A DNA stretch of 64,000 nt from Alnus glutinosa (taxonomy: Eukaryota > Streptophyta > Magnoliopsida > Fagales > Betulaceae), in contig NC_084890.1 in NCBI RefSeq assembly GCF_958979055.1, positions 1,646,649 through 1,710,648 of the forward strand, in the 5' to 3' direction. Shown here one piece after another: positions 38,191 through 48,810 of this stretch. Within the stretch, counting starts at the first letter, position 1, and every line of letters starts with the position of its first letter. The notes under the pieces were generated by a model. The model worked only from the letters and a program-made list of their open reading frames with translations. It was not told the DNA's origin and did no database searches. Position numbers and translations under genes: made by a program.

Positions 38191-39763
38191 TATTTATTTA
38201 TTTTGTTTTAAAAAAAGTAAGGGATTTGGGGGTTGCTACCACTGGGGAGGGGGTGGCTCGCAAAGGTGGCTGGCGCCATCTCTGGGGTGGCTCACGGTCA
38301 TCCCCTAGGGTCGGGGGTGGCCATGCGGCTCCCCCGGTCCCTTGGGGTGGCTTTCGATACCAGAAAACCTTATTTCATCACTTGGATCTCCCATTTAAAG
38401 CTTTTATGGGATTTACTCCAATTTACTTCAAAGCATATAAAACTCTAATGGGTTTCGCCAAACTCCTTTCCTTTCAAAACCTACAAAATCCGAGAAGCTT
38501 ATTTCAGCTTTTAGGTCTCCCATTTTTAAGCGTAACTTTTATGTGTTTTGCCCCAATTCACTTCCAAGCATTAAATGGGAAGTTGGCGCTTGGTATTCTT
38601 CTATCCTCCTAGAGTCACTGAGCATGATTTGGTTATGGGAATGAATGAAAAAAGTGCAGTAGGAAGTGGTGGAGCATTTGGTAGAGTTCACATTTCGGGT
38701 TTATCGAGTGGTGAACTTGTTGTAGTAAAGAAGTTTGTTAATTATGGGAGCCACTCATCCAAAAGTTTGAAGGCAGATATCAAGACATTAGCAAAGATCA
38801 GGCATAGGAACATTGTTAAAATTCTTGGTTTTTGCCATTCTGATGACTCAATCTTTCTAATTTATGAGTTATTACATAAGGGAAGCTTAAAGGAATCAAA
38901 ATCTGTTTGTCAACAACAATTCTCTTGCTTCTACATGCCATTATGAATATGAAACCAAACTAACATGATTGTGACTCAAAAAATGGGGCTACTCAGTCAA
39001 CCACTCCGGGATTAATTTTCAAGCTTATCAAATTGTTTTCTATGGGTTTTTGTTGTTGAAATACAATTTTGATTGATGTTGTTGTAAAAAGGAAATTGTT
39101 TGGATTGAAAATAAATTCTCCAAATCTAGTAGGAGATACCAAATACAAGTTGTTTGTAGAAATTTCTCAATGACTTGATGAGCTGTAGGAATGTTGTTTC
39201 TTGGAAATCTCATCTGCTGATTAAGAGGCGTAGTGGGAGGATTCGACCTTTAAATAAAACCTCATCCGCCGCACACATTTTTTACTCTTTCAAAAGAGAG
39301 CCCCCTTGAGCTGAAATCAAACAGTTAATGACCGGTAGATCACAGAATGATAAACCTTCATCTTCTTCTGATACCAACCACCTCCGCGCAGGCCACCCCA
39401 CAGGGAGCAGCACCACCATTTGGGGTGGCCTGCAAGCCACCCCCAGAGGTGGGGCGCCACCTCTAGGGGTGGCTCGCCGGCCACCGGCAACCAACCCCAA
39501 ATCCGTTACTTTTTTTTTTTTTTCTCTTTAAAAAAAATAATATTTAAGTTTTTAAATTAATAATTAAATAAAATAATATTATTTTAAGATAATGTGGCGA
39601 AAATGTTGATGTGTCACTAACAGTGATTAGAAAAATGGATGGAAAAATGACTGAATGACCTGTTTCAAATTCGCGAAAAAGTTAAGCATCGAATACTTAC
39701 TTTCAAAAAGTGAGAGATCGAATTCAAATGACGCTCCGACTCAGAGATTTATTAGACATTTAC
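37918..39763. mobile_element. Inner Pack-MULE carrying a receptor-kinase fragment
   Basis: Inverted ends of about 300 bp: the left reads GGGTAAGTATCTAATAAACC and the right, inverted, GGTAAATGTCTAATAAATCT. Both continue into 'TTAACTTTTTCGCGAATTTGAAA', a CCACATCATCTT segment and AATAATATTATTTTATTTAA. Both arms are capped inward by GGTGGC-rich GC blocks (38225-38350 and 39390-39495). The unique centre (38350-39390) contains the kinase fragment. The flanks give only a partial 9-bp match. Confidence 0.72.
38575..38946 (+). pseudogene. Captured fragment of an At5g06940-like LRR receptor kinase
   Basis: A 123-codon frame whose first 105 or so residues match the start of the kinase domain of the At5g06940-type (probably inactive) LRR receptor kinase: VTEHDLVMGMNEKSAVGSGG, then GELVVVKKFVNYG, IKTLAKIRHRNIVKILGFCH and FLIYELLHKGSLKE. 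After SLKE the frame drifts into unrelated residues and stops. The extracellular LRRs, membrane segment, catalytic loop and DFG are absent, so it cannot be a working kinase. Its position between the inverted arms of a MULE explains its origin as transposon capture. Confidence 0.8.
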
Positions 39764-39959
39764 CATTTTTTATTTTTTTATTTTTTAATTGAAAAATGAA
39801 ACGTGGCAGGAGTATTATTGGCATATTTCGATAAAATTGGTTTTTTTAAAAATTTCTGGTAGTTTAGGGGACAGAGTCCAAGCGATGGCAGTTCGTGGGA
39901 CTACTTGCAAAACGACTAATAGTTTGGGAGGCTAAATTGTAATTTTTCCTAAAAAAAAA

Positions 39960-40520
39960 AGAGGAAGTTTTTTTCCAAATTAAATTGGATGAACTTGTTA
40001 TGTGTTCTTTAAATATGTGCGAATTATATTTTTTTTAATAATATTAAAAAAAAAAGAAGAAGTTAAGAACAATTTTATTAAAAAAAAAATGTACTTCTTA
40101 CAAGCTATTAAAAACAGACGGTAGTTTTATTTCAAATTAAGTTTGAGAAACTTTCTTAAATCTAATCTCTAAAATGATCATGTATCGTTAAATATGTGAT
40201 TCTCACGTTTTTTTTTTTTTTTTTCTTCCAAAACATTAAGAGAATAAGAAGCCATCATTAACTCTAAAATTATGTTTTTTTTTCAATAATAGAAGAAGCC
40301 ACCTTTAACTTCAAAATTATCCATCTAAAACATCATCTTCTCCAAAAACATGTGAAAAACATATGTCTAGTGGCAGTTTTAGAGCAATCCGGTTTGGAGG
40401 AATGAGACGTGAAACATTTAACTTGAAATGGGTGACGAATGACGGAAACATTCTCCGAATTCAGGATTTCTGCATGCTCTGTTAAATCACCACTTATTCT
40501 AAAAGTTTAAAACTGATATG

Positions 40521-40567
<47 letters not shown>

Positions 40568-40960
40568 AAAGTGAGACATATTATTAAATTTTATTAGCTT
40601 TACTGGTCATAGTTGGTTGTGATTTATTGGTTCAAAAACTTGAACAACAACTATAAGCGGAGGAAGCTGCTGATCATGCCCTGTTGTTGCATAAATGTTG
40701 ATGGATAGACTGAAAAACGTTTCTCATCTGAACTTTGAACGATGAAAGGAAAATTCAAATTAAATCTAGTTTCAATTCTTTCACAAAACACTTTGAAACT
40801 CTCTCTCTCTCTCTCTCTCTCAAATTTAGCACGAAGGTAAGATCGTACTTTTGATGAAATAAACAAATTAATGATGATAAACTTCCTTGAGCAATAATTC
40901 CTCTTCTAACATTTTTTTCCATGTAATAAAAATCAAATATGTAAAACACATAGGAATTAA
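39960..40960. repeat. Tandem-duplicated block, unit 1 (distal part)
   Basis: Matches 42386-43390 over its length: GAGGAAGTTTTT, GAACTTGTTATGTGTTCTTT, AGAGCAATCCGGTTTGGAGG, GATTTATTGGTTCAAAAACT and a (CT)n tract before CAAATTTAGCACG all recur in order. A long poly-A run (about 40522-40565) is specific to this copy. No gene is seen in it. Confidence 0.8.
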
Positions 40961-41028
40961 AAAAAAAAAAAAAGATGCAATTTCATTTTTTTTTTTTGGC
41001 CATTTGGGTATTTCAATCTTCTAAGTGA

Positions 41029-41217
41029 GTGGAGATAGAATCGGGTCCGATTGTTTCGTGCTCCAAAAAAAGAGAGAGAAAGAGAGACCTTTCTGGTGGT
41101 ATTTGGAGCACAAAGCGGTCAGACCTGATCCTATCTCCATTCGCGAGAACTAAGAGAAGCGGAAAACCACTTAATTGGAAGATTGAAATTTTGAAACGAG
41201 AGAATTGGTTTTATTGA
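41029..41217. pseudogene. Inverted-repeat copy of EHD exon 1
   Basis: 41030-41068 reads like the start of EHD exon 1 on the plus strand (GGAGATAGAATCGGGTCCGA.., ..TCGTGCTCC). 41102-41140 is the same segment on the minus strand (TTTGGAGCAC..CTATCTCCAT), followed by the EHD 5' leader. The arms are about 39 bp with roughly seven mismatches, around a 34-bp GA-rich spacer. A read-through transcript would fold into a hairpin. The ORFs here are not functional. Confidence 0.75.
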
Positions 41218-41223
41218 CGAATA

Positions 41224-41560
41224 ACTAAAATCGAGATCTCAGTCAGATAATTTCGATCATTTCATGACACAAACTTGATGAACTAAACCTGAGATCTAAA
41301 TAAGAGGATTTCGATCCTTCAATAAGACGGACTTGATGAGCTAAAACCGAGATCGTAGTCATCAGATTTTGATCATTTGATAAGACAGACTTAATGAATT
41401 AAAACCAAGATCCCAGTGGAAGATTTCGATCCTTTGACGACACGGACTCGTTGAACTAAAATCGAGATTCCAGTTTGAAGATTTCGATCATTTGATGACA
41501 CGGACTCGTTGAACTAAAACTGAGATCCTGGTCCTTTGGATTTTGATCCTTCGATAATAG
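41224..41560. repeat. Minisatellite, about 58-bp unit, nearly six copies
   Basis: Units begin near 41227, 41281, 41340, 41398, 41455 and 41513. Each contains ACTAAAA-C-GAGATC, a variable spacer, GATTTCGATC-TTTGA and GACACGGACT-GTTGA. Copies differ at several positions, so the array is not recent. It separates the inverted EHD copy from the tandem EHD copy. Confidence 0.85.
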
Positions 41561-41577
41561 TGAAACATTGGACTATT

Positions 41578-41912
41578 GGAGACTTACTTGAGTTCTGACC
41601 GAGATAGCTTCGACATGGAGAAGAGCTTTGTGGCGTCATTTACAGTAATACGCCCATCTCCATCTAAAGGAAAGAATATTAGCAAATGGTTTTTGTGATT
41701 TGATTCAACGAAATGAGGTTGACAATGATTAAGGTAGAGTGAAAAGAAAAGGTATGTGAATCGGCGAAGTTGAACCATTCCTGGTAGATCTTCTGGTGGT
41801 CTTTGGAGCACGAAGCAATCGGACCCGATCCAATCTCCATTCAAGGGAACTAAGAGAAGCGAAAAACCACTCACTTGGAAGATTGAAATTTTGAAATGAG
41901 AGAAATGGTTTT
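41578..41912 (-). pseudogene. Broken tandem copy of EHD exons 1-2 and leader
   Basis: Closely matches 35755-36089 in the same orientation. Exon 1 still opens MEIGSGPIASCSKDH and exon 2 DGDGRITVNDATKLFSMSK. The exon-1 donor is destroyed (AG|GTACC has become ACATACC). The last codon of exon 2, CAG, has become TAA. Exons 3-16 are missing, so no EHD protein can be made. Confidence 0.85.
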
Positions 41913-43390
41913 ATCAGTTTTTATAACAGTTTTGGCACTTGGGGGAATTCATTTTGATGTTGTTTCGAAGCGATGTTGTTTTGAGGTTGTTGTGGAGGGA
42001 CATCATTGTTTTATGAGCTTATTACGATTGAGCTCGGCTCTTGTGGGGGGTCAAATCAGATTGCTTTGTATGAACTTTTGGAATGAGATAATCATGGCCG
42101 TAGAGACTGGGGGATGTTGGGACTCACACTGGCGTTCTACATCGTACGTTAGTAATTCGAACTTTTGTGTATCGAAAAGATTTCAAACTCATATCTCTCG
42201 CTCTTAAAATATTAGAAACACCGAGGGTGTACCGATTCTATTCTGTTTGACCCAAAAAAATTGATGATAAAAGTTGTATGTTCAAGGTTTCTTCCTGTTG
42301 GGGTGGACCCCTTGTATGTTTAAGCCGCCATAATCACAGATTCATAGGGTCCTTATCAAACAATAATAAAAAAAAAAAGAAAAAAGGAGGAAGTTTTTCT
42401 CCAACTTAAATTGGATGAACTTGTTATGTGTTCTTTAAATATGTGCGAATAATGTACTTTTTTAATACTATTAAAAAATTTAGGAACAATTTTATTATAA
42501 AACAATTAAGCTTTTCGATCACAAGCTAGCTATTAAGAACAGATATAGTTTTTTTTTTTTCAAATTAACTTTGAGAAACTTTTTCAAATCTAGTCTCTAA
42601 AATTACTATGTGTCTTTAAATATGTGCTTCTCAAGCACTTTGAAGCCAACTCTAAAGTGTGTGTGTGTGTGTTTTTTTATTTTTTATTTTTTTATTTTTT
42701 TTGAAAAGAGAGAGAACGCTAATAGAAGAGAAGAAAAGCCACCGTGCGTTAACTACAAAATTGTCCGTCTAAAAAATCATCTTCTCCAAAAACATATGAA
42801 AAGCATATGTCTAGCTAGTGGCAGTTTTAGAGCAATCCGGTTTGGAGGAATGAGACATGGAACATTTAACTTGAAATAGGTTGTGAATGACAGAAATATG
42901 GTTCGAATTCAGAATTTCTGCATGCTCTTTTAAGCTTTGCATGCTAAATTATCATTTATTTCAAAAACTTAAAACTAATAGGAATTGATAAATTTAATTA
43001 TTTTAACATTTTCAACCAAATTTGGAGCAAATTTTTTTTTTTTTGAAAAAAAAAACCAAATTAAGGTGAGACATTATTACATTTATCATCTTTAGTGGTC
43101 ATGCTTGGCTGTGATTTATTGGTTCAAAAACTTGAATAACAAATATGAAGGGGAGGAAGCTGCTCATCATGCCCTGTAATTTGAAGGATGAAAGGAAAAC
43201 GATCGATATTGCCAAATTAAATCTAGTTTCAATTCTTTCACAAAGCACATTGAAACTCGATCTCTCTCTATCTCTCTCTTTCAAATTTAGCACGTAGAAA
43301 AGATCGAACTTTTGATGAAATAAACAAATGATGATAAACTTCCTTAAGCAATATTAATTCCTCTTCTACCGTTTTTTTATTTCATGAATC
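41913..43390. repeat. Tandem-duplicated block, unit 2
   Basis: 41913-42370 matches 37070-37395 (AGTTTTGGC-CTTGGGGGAATTC onward), with about 130 bp inserted at 42112-42290. 42386-43390 matches 39960-40960. The MULE pair at 37405-39950 is absent, so this copy preserves the empty site. No gene is present. Confidence 0.8.
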
Positions 43391-44108
43391 ACCTATGGTG
43401 CGGGCTTTGCGAAACACCCAAATGGATGGGAAAAAAAAAAAAAGATTTTATTTTTTATTATTATAAAAAAATTTAACCTTTAGAGTAGCCAAGAATTATT
43501 ATTCCGGAACTCGATCTATAGACAATGATTTATATTTGTCTTTTGCAAGATGATTGTTTTATGCATTTATTTATTTATTTTGTGACTAACGACTAAGGTA
43601 TATATGTACGTTTTACTTTCTGAAGATCAAAGAAGAAAGAGTATAGATCGAAAAACAAAATTTGGAACTCTAATGATCGATCTGATTTCTGTGCCCTAAC
43701 TATATATATATATATATTTGGTCATATATATATATATCAACCATGCAAGACAAATACCAACTTGGCAAACAGCCCAAGGTTCTTTAACACTCATAGGAAT
43801 TGAAATACCAAGAAACAATTACAAATGAACTTTTTAATACAGTTCCATACTTAATTTGAGAAAAATAACAGGCCAACAAACACGTACTCGCAAGAACAAA
43901 TGCATCTACTTATTAGATAAGCACGTAGAGGCGGCCGGCCCATATATATAACGAGATTAATTTGGGCGCCGACTCTCGGATGAACTTAATTAGCACAAGC
44001 CAGCTAGCTAGTACTAGCTTTGCTTTTGCTTTCGCTTGCTCTCGATCGTCTGAACAGTGATCATGACGAGCAAGCTAGTGAAAGCAAATGCAAAGCCATG
44101 TGCGTAAA
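43391..44108. other. RIN4 downstream region
   Basis: AT-rich, with (AT)n tracts at about 43701-43717 and 43726-43737. Presumably includes the RIN4 3' UTR on the minus strand. Nothing else recognised. Confidence 0.4.
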
Positions 44109-47028
44109 TCACTCACTTCCACTTGAAAACAGACAGCAACATATCTGCACAATATTATAATTAAGGTAGAAATTATATATATGGTACTACAATGTACATA
44201 TAATAACAGAAAAAGTCACTTGGAGTTATATATATATATACCTTTGATCTAGAGGAAGATCGTCCATGTCCTTGGCCATGGGCGGCATTCGAATAATAGC
44301 TTGATTGCGTTGGCCGCATTGCTGCGTTCTGGGAAGCCGCAATTTGTTTTTCCTCTTTCACTTTGTTGAATATGACAGTAAATCCTTCTCCTGATTTAGG
44401 GTCCAATTCATCCCAAGCCCCAAATTTGGGTACAGATGGTACTCTATGATGCTGTTCATCACATATAGGATTCACAATTCAGTTTCATGTAGCAATCACC
44501 AAAATTAATCACTGTGGGCACTGGTCACTCATTTGGCCTTGAATTTTGAAAAATCCTTACTCAAATTCAAACAAGGACTGAGTTTTACTCTATATTCGGT
44601 TCAAGATATATATATAAATTTTATTTTTCTTTTAATCCGTTGTATAAAATTGTCGCGTGCATATATGTTTCTTAAGCATGTGAAAAACATATGTATTGCC
44701 TTCTCACATGTTATTAAAAACGCATACGATTTTCACATGTTAAGAGACATGATAATTTTATAGATTAGGTTAGAGAAAATTCCTCTAACCCAGTTTATGA
44801 AGTCTGAATTTAAATTCAAGATCTTTACTCTAATTCCATATTAAATCACCGATTGTTTAAAAGGTTTAAGTTGATAAAAAAAAATGAATTTAATTATTCA
44901 ATTAATACATTAATATTGCATATATATCATATGTTTCTTGTTCTTTTCCCATATATATTTCACTAGAGAATGTCAGTTAGCTAGCTAGCTGGTCAGCTTG
45001 CTCTTGAGCTCTCTACTTCTCTTAAAACAATGTAGGGTTTAGAAATAGAAGACTTACAGTTTGAGCAGCAGAGGAGTAACTTCCAGTTCTCTCTCGAGCA
45101 TGTCCAGCCACTGACGTAGAGAAGCTATTGCTTCCATCAGACGAATTCTTCTTCTTCTTCTTCTTCATGTCAGACATCCCACGTCGATGACCAGGCTGCA
45201 TGAGTGAATAATCAGAGCCGCTTCTATCGCTTGCAGATTCTGACGTGATGCTCCTATGGCTACCACTTTTTTGTTGGTTAGAACTACTACTGTTCCTAGG
45301 ATGAGCAGGGGGCCTTGAATGTCGTCCCTTAATTTTGTGGGGTTTTTCTAAAGAAGAAACTGAGTTATTGGATTTGGCATGAACTGCATTGATTTCCAAG
45401 CCTTCTCTCATGGACATGAAGGCCTCTGGATTCTCCTCTGGATCGTTTGGGTTAATGATCTTCACCCCGCCTTTATCTTTTCGTGCATTTTCAAAGTAGA
45501 CGGTGTAAGGTATGTTATCGTTGTCGTCCCAGTTGCCAAATTTTGGGACGTGTGAGTGTTGCTGCAGCCAAGTCATTTCATAAGGATTTGCATTAACAAG
45601 ATCAGCCTAGCGCGCTTGCGCGCATAACATATATATGAAGGAAAATAGAATAAAAGGAAATCCAACGACTAAACCAAATTGCATGTTGTACAAAATTTCA
45701 TATTTGCAATGGATTCGAAATTTTCATCTCCTGTTAACAATTCAATATATACTTAATTCGGTCAGGTATACGTATACCCTTCAGTTTGTTAATTTTCATG
45801 AGCATAGTACTAGATTCTCTAAAAATTTTGAATGCCAAAATGAACATTCCTAAGGTCTCTTGGACTATGAGTTTTGGACAATCGGATCGGCATCCCTTAG
45901 AATTCTTTACCCAAAGTTCATGAAATTTAAGCAGGGAATGATGGGTGTGGAGAACTTGGATGCCTTGGGTAGGTGGACTCTACGCTCTAGGCTGTTTGGG
46001 ACACCCGGACTCAACCCCTTCTTATGGAATTAGGGTACAGAATTTCAGGGATCCTCGTCTTAACTAGATTCCCTAAAATTTTTGCATGCCAAAATGAACA
46101 TTCCTAGTGTATCTGAACTATGAGTTTTGGACATTTCGATCGGCATCTCTTGAAAATTCCGACAAAGAATTTCATCAAATTCAAGCAAGGAGTGAGAGAC
46201 GGGTGTAAGGCTTGAATGCCTTGGATAAGTGGGCTCGATCCACACTCCCAAGGCAATTCGAGTGTCCCAGATTCACTTCCTTCCCACAGAATTAGGGCAT
46301 GGAATTCCAGGGATCTTCGTCTTGGACATTCAGCTATATTGCTTGTAGTTGTGGAGCTTTTCAATTTCTCTCGCCAATCAAAGTGGAAGGTTCTTGAAGC
46401 AACTTTCATGAAAATAATGAAAGACCCTTAATTAAGGTAGGATATGTGAAAAGGTCATGAGTCTATTATCACTCTCAAAAGACGCCTTAAGAGAGGAGGA
46501 GACACCATAACTTATAAAGTGCCCAGGTGACCAAGGAAATCTTAAAAATGTGAAACATTTTAACAGACTTTGAAAGGCCACTTGATCTCCTTGAAGAGTT
46601 AAATATTAAACCCTTCTAAAAGGTCTCAAAAGATATATATCTTCTAATTAAAGGTTGCTAGTTGCATTTAGTAATCAAACTGGAGTACAAAGCAAACTGG
46701 CACCATCGATCACTCAAAATCCATAAACAAGAAAATGTCATGGAAGAAATGAGAAGTACTTTCGAAGCCATAAATCCAGAAAGAGTATAACAGCAGCATA
46801 ATTAAAGAGATAGACGTACAATCACAAATCAAATACCATAAAACCTATCAAAGGCAAGTTTAATTAACCCTATCAAGAACTTAACATAAAAGAAAACTAG
46901 CTAGATCGATATATAGTAGCTACCAGTAAAATCCAAAATAATCGAAATTAAAATCAATGGCCAACGATAAGAACATTCATGATGAGATCAACCAGAACTG
47001 ATCATGATATATATATACTCACAGCCAT
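44109..47028 (-). CDS. RIN4: RIN4-type immune regulator (two NOI domains)
   Basis: Plasma-membrane scaffold guarded by resistance proteins and targeted by bacterial effectors. Four exons: 47023-47028 (ATG GCT only), 45058-45561, 44242-44451 and 44109-44144, all GT-AG and phase 0, giving 251 residues. Seen: the first NOI motif VPKFGNW (7-13) with PYTVYF (20-25), a long polar Ser-rich linker with a KKKKKK run, the second NOI motif VPKFGAW (177-183) with [12 protein letters not shown] (193-204), and a C-terminal [11 protein letters not shown]. The VPxFGxW motifs are the known cleavage sites of AvrRpt2. Thr195 aligns with Arabidopsis Thr166. The CCC cluster is the palmitoylation anchor of the family. 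Intron 1 is about 1.46 kb and carries a tandem duplication. The two-codon first exon rests on frame, on the GTGAGT donor and on relatives starting MA. Confidence 0.9.
45811..46326. repeat. 254-bp tandem duplication in RIN4 intron 1
   Basis: 45811-46064 and 46065-46326 both start TAGATTC-CTAAAA and share CATGCCAAAATGAACATTCC, ACTATGAGTTTTGGACA, GATCGGCAT, ATTAGGG and CAGGGATC-TCGTCTT. Identity looks like about 75-80 percent by eye. The coding frames in it are not conserved between units. Confidence 0.8.
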
Positions 47029-47622
47029 AATCAGATGGGTTAATCTTGTAGCTAGCTAGTTTTGATTTTTGGAACAAAGATCCTTGAAGAAGAACACACG
47101 TAGGAGGAACAAGCTAGCTAGGATTTGTAGTTCTGCTGGGATCGAAATCACAAGAAGCTGGCTTTTTGATTCAATAAGTGGATGGCCACAATATTGTTTC
47201 CAACGCCATGCCAGTAAATTAAAACCGTCTCAATTAAACCCAGCATTATTATAGCGTTTGTCTTTTAGGTAGCCCCAAAAATTTATACCAAATTCAAACG
47301 GCATTTTGTCATCCTCTCTAAATCATTCTCTTTCTTGTCCGTATACGCCAGGAGTAGAAAATTTTCTTCCAAGCGCGTAGTTGACAGCATTGCATTAACT
47401 GTATGTTGATGGAAAAGGAAAGAGACACAATTCGCCCCATTCGAGTCATTCGATCGACTTTGAAAATCCTGGCATGCATATGTATGATGGGCCCCATCTT
47501 CTCTGCCGGTCCTACGTACTCTTAGGTGCTCATGTGGAAAAATGTGGTTGGACGTAAAAGCATGTATTTGCCATTTGGTTTTGTTATTTATTTATTTCTT
47601 TTTTTAAAAAAAAGGTTAAATT

Positions 47623-48775
47623 ATTGATTAAATGTTTAATTTACACCTTCATATAAGTTTAAGTTTTTAAGATAAGTGGTGATTTAATATGGTTAGAGCT
47701 AGGCACGGGGCGGGGCGGGGCGGAGCGAATTTCCGCCATTTTGGCCCCTGCCTCTGCACACTGCAGGTGCAAAAAATCATACCCGTGGCCGCATGGTTGC
47801 GGGTTGTGCAGGGCGGGACGGGTATTCTTGATTCAGGCCAAGGTTTCAAAATGAAAGGAAAGAAAGATCGAGAAAAATGAAAATACTTATTGTGTCGTGT
47901 GTACCTCTTGGGTTGTGATATATGTTGGTGGCCGTGTGTCGTGAGTGTGCGAGCTTGGGCGTAAGTTGTGATCCGCGTGTACGCGGTGGTGAGATTGCCG
48001 TGAGAATCCATTGCTGGTGGTGAAGAGCAATGTTGGTCTTGGACTCTTGGTGTAAGGAAGACAAGAGTGTGGGAGGATGAAGATTGAAGAAGATGAAGAG
48101 TGGCGCAGCCTCTGAAGAGAAAATGAAGAGATGGAAAACCCTAACCTTAAGTGTGCTGTGTGCGGGGTGAAGAAAAGTGGCGCAGGGAAGGCAAGAGTGA
48201 GGGAGGGTGAAGAAGAAGAAGATGAAGAGCGAAGCAGGGAAAAAGGGCTGGAAAACCCTAACTGTGCAGGGTGAAGAGTGAAGAGTGAAGAGAAAATGAA
48301 GACAAAGGTCGAAGATGAAGACTCGAAGAGGCTGAGCGGCGCAGGTATGAGGAAATGAGGAATTAGATATGAGATTTAGGGTTTTTTACTTTTTAGCTGT
48401 TTGTTTTGTGTGGGGCTGGGTGGGGCAGATACGAGGTTTTTAAAAGACACAACCCAAGACCTACCTCGCCCCACGCGGTTTTGCAAAACTGTGCCCGTGC
48501 CCACAAATTATAAAGCCAAAACTGTGATCTACGAGTCGGACTGGGGCGGTTTGTGCGGGCCGAATCGAGTCTTGCTGGTTTTGCCCACCCCTAAATATGG
48601 TATCAAATCCAAAGGTCTTGAGTTCGAATCCTGACTTTTTGTTATTTATCTCAAATTCCAATTAAATATTTCACGTATTAGGTCTCACTTATTAAAAAAA
48701 GAGTTTGAGTCAACACGTGAAGGGAAGTGTTAAAGTATTGATTAAATGAATAAATTTAAAATTATAACTGCCACA
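47623..48775 (+). mobile_element. TRIM interrupted by an hAT-type element
   Basis: The left LTR (47623-47687, ATTATTGATTAAATGTTTAA..) is followed by the primer-site region, split by the insertion: ATATGGT, then after 48593 ATATGGTATCAAATCC. Then GAGTTCGAATCCTGAC, the TTGAGTCAACACGTGAAGGG purine tract and a second LTR starting GTTAAAGTATTGATTAAATG at 48729. Confidence 0.65.
47694..48593. mobile_element. 900-bp hAT-type element, 8-bp target duplication
   Basis: Flanked by AATATGGT on both sides (47686-47693 and 48594-48601). The ends TAGAGCTAGGCACGGGG and, inverted, TAGGGGTGGGCAAAACC resemble the TAGGGGTG ends of hAT elements. The interior includes a strand of GAAGA-rich repeats (about 48060-48345) and GC-rich (GGGGC)n near the left end. 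There is no transposase frame, so it is non-autonomous. Confidence 0.82.
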
Positions 48776-48810
48776 AAACTTTTTCTATTTCTTTATGAGA
48801 TTAGATCTTA

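Larger units (their letters stand above)
37405..39950. mobile_element. Outer MULE-type element hosting a nested second MULE
   Basis: The left arm (37405-37620) and right arm (39765-39950) are inverse copies of the TIR family also found at 11345 and 48811: ACAATTTAA, then ATACTCCTGTCACGTATCATT against inverse AATGAAACGTGGCAGGAGTAT. The paralogous site at about 42360-42385 is empty, which brackets the insertion. The flanks are A/T simple sequence, so the 9-bp duplication cannot be read. Next to the left arm lies a GC-rich block (37640-37830) of GGTGGCC repeats. Confidence 0.75.

Noticed and set aside
41224-41560. Regularly spaced repeats that might suggest a CRISPR array
   Set aside because: This is a plant nuclear genome; the units are contiguous, diverged tandem repeats without unique spacers, so it is a minisatellite.
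42610-42879. An 89-codon frame in the duplicated block
   Set aside because: It runs across a (GT)n and poly-T tract, and the matching block at 40.2-40.4 kb does not keep the frame.
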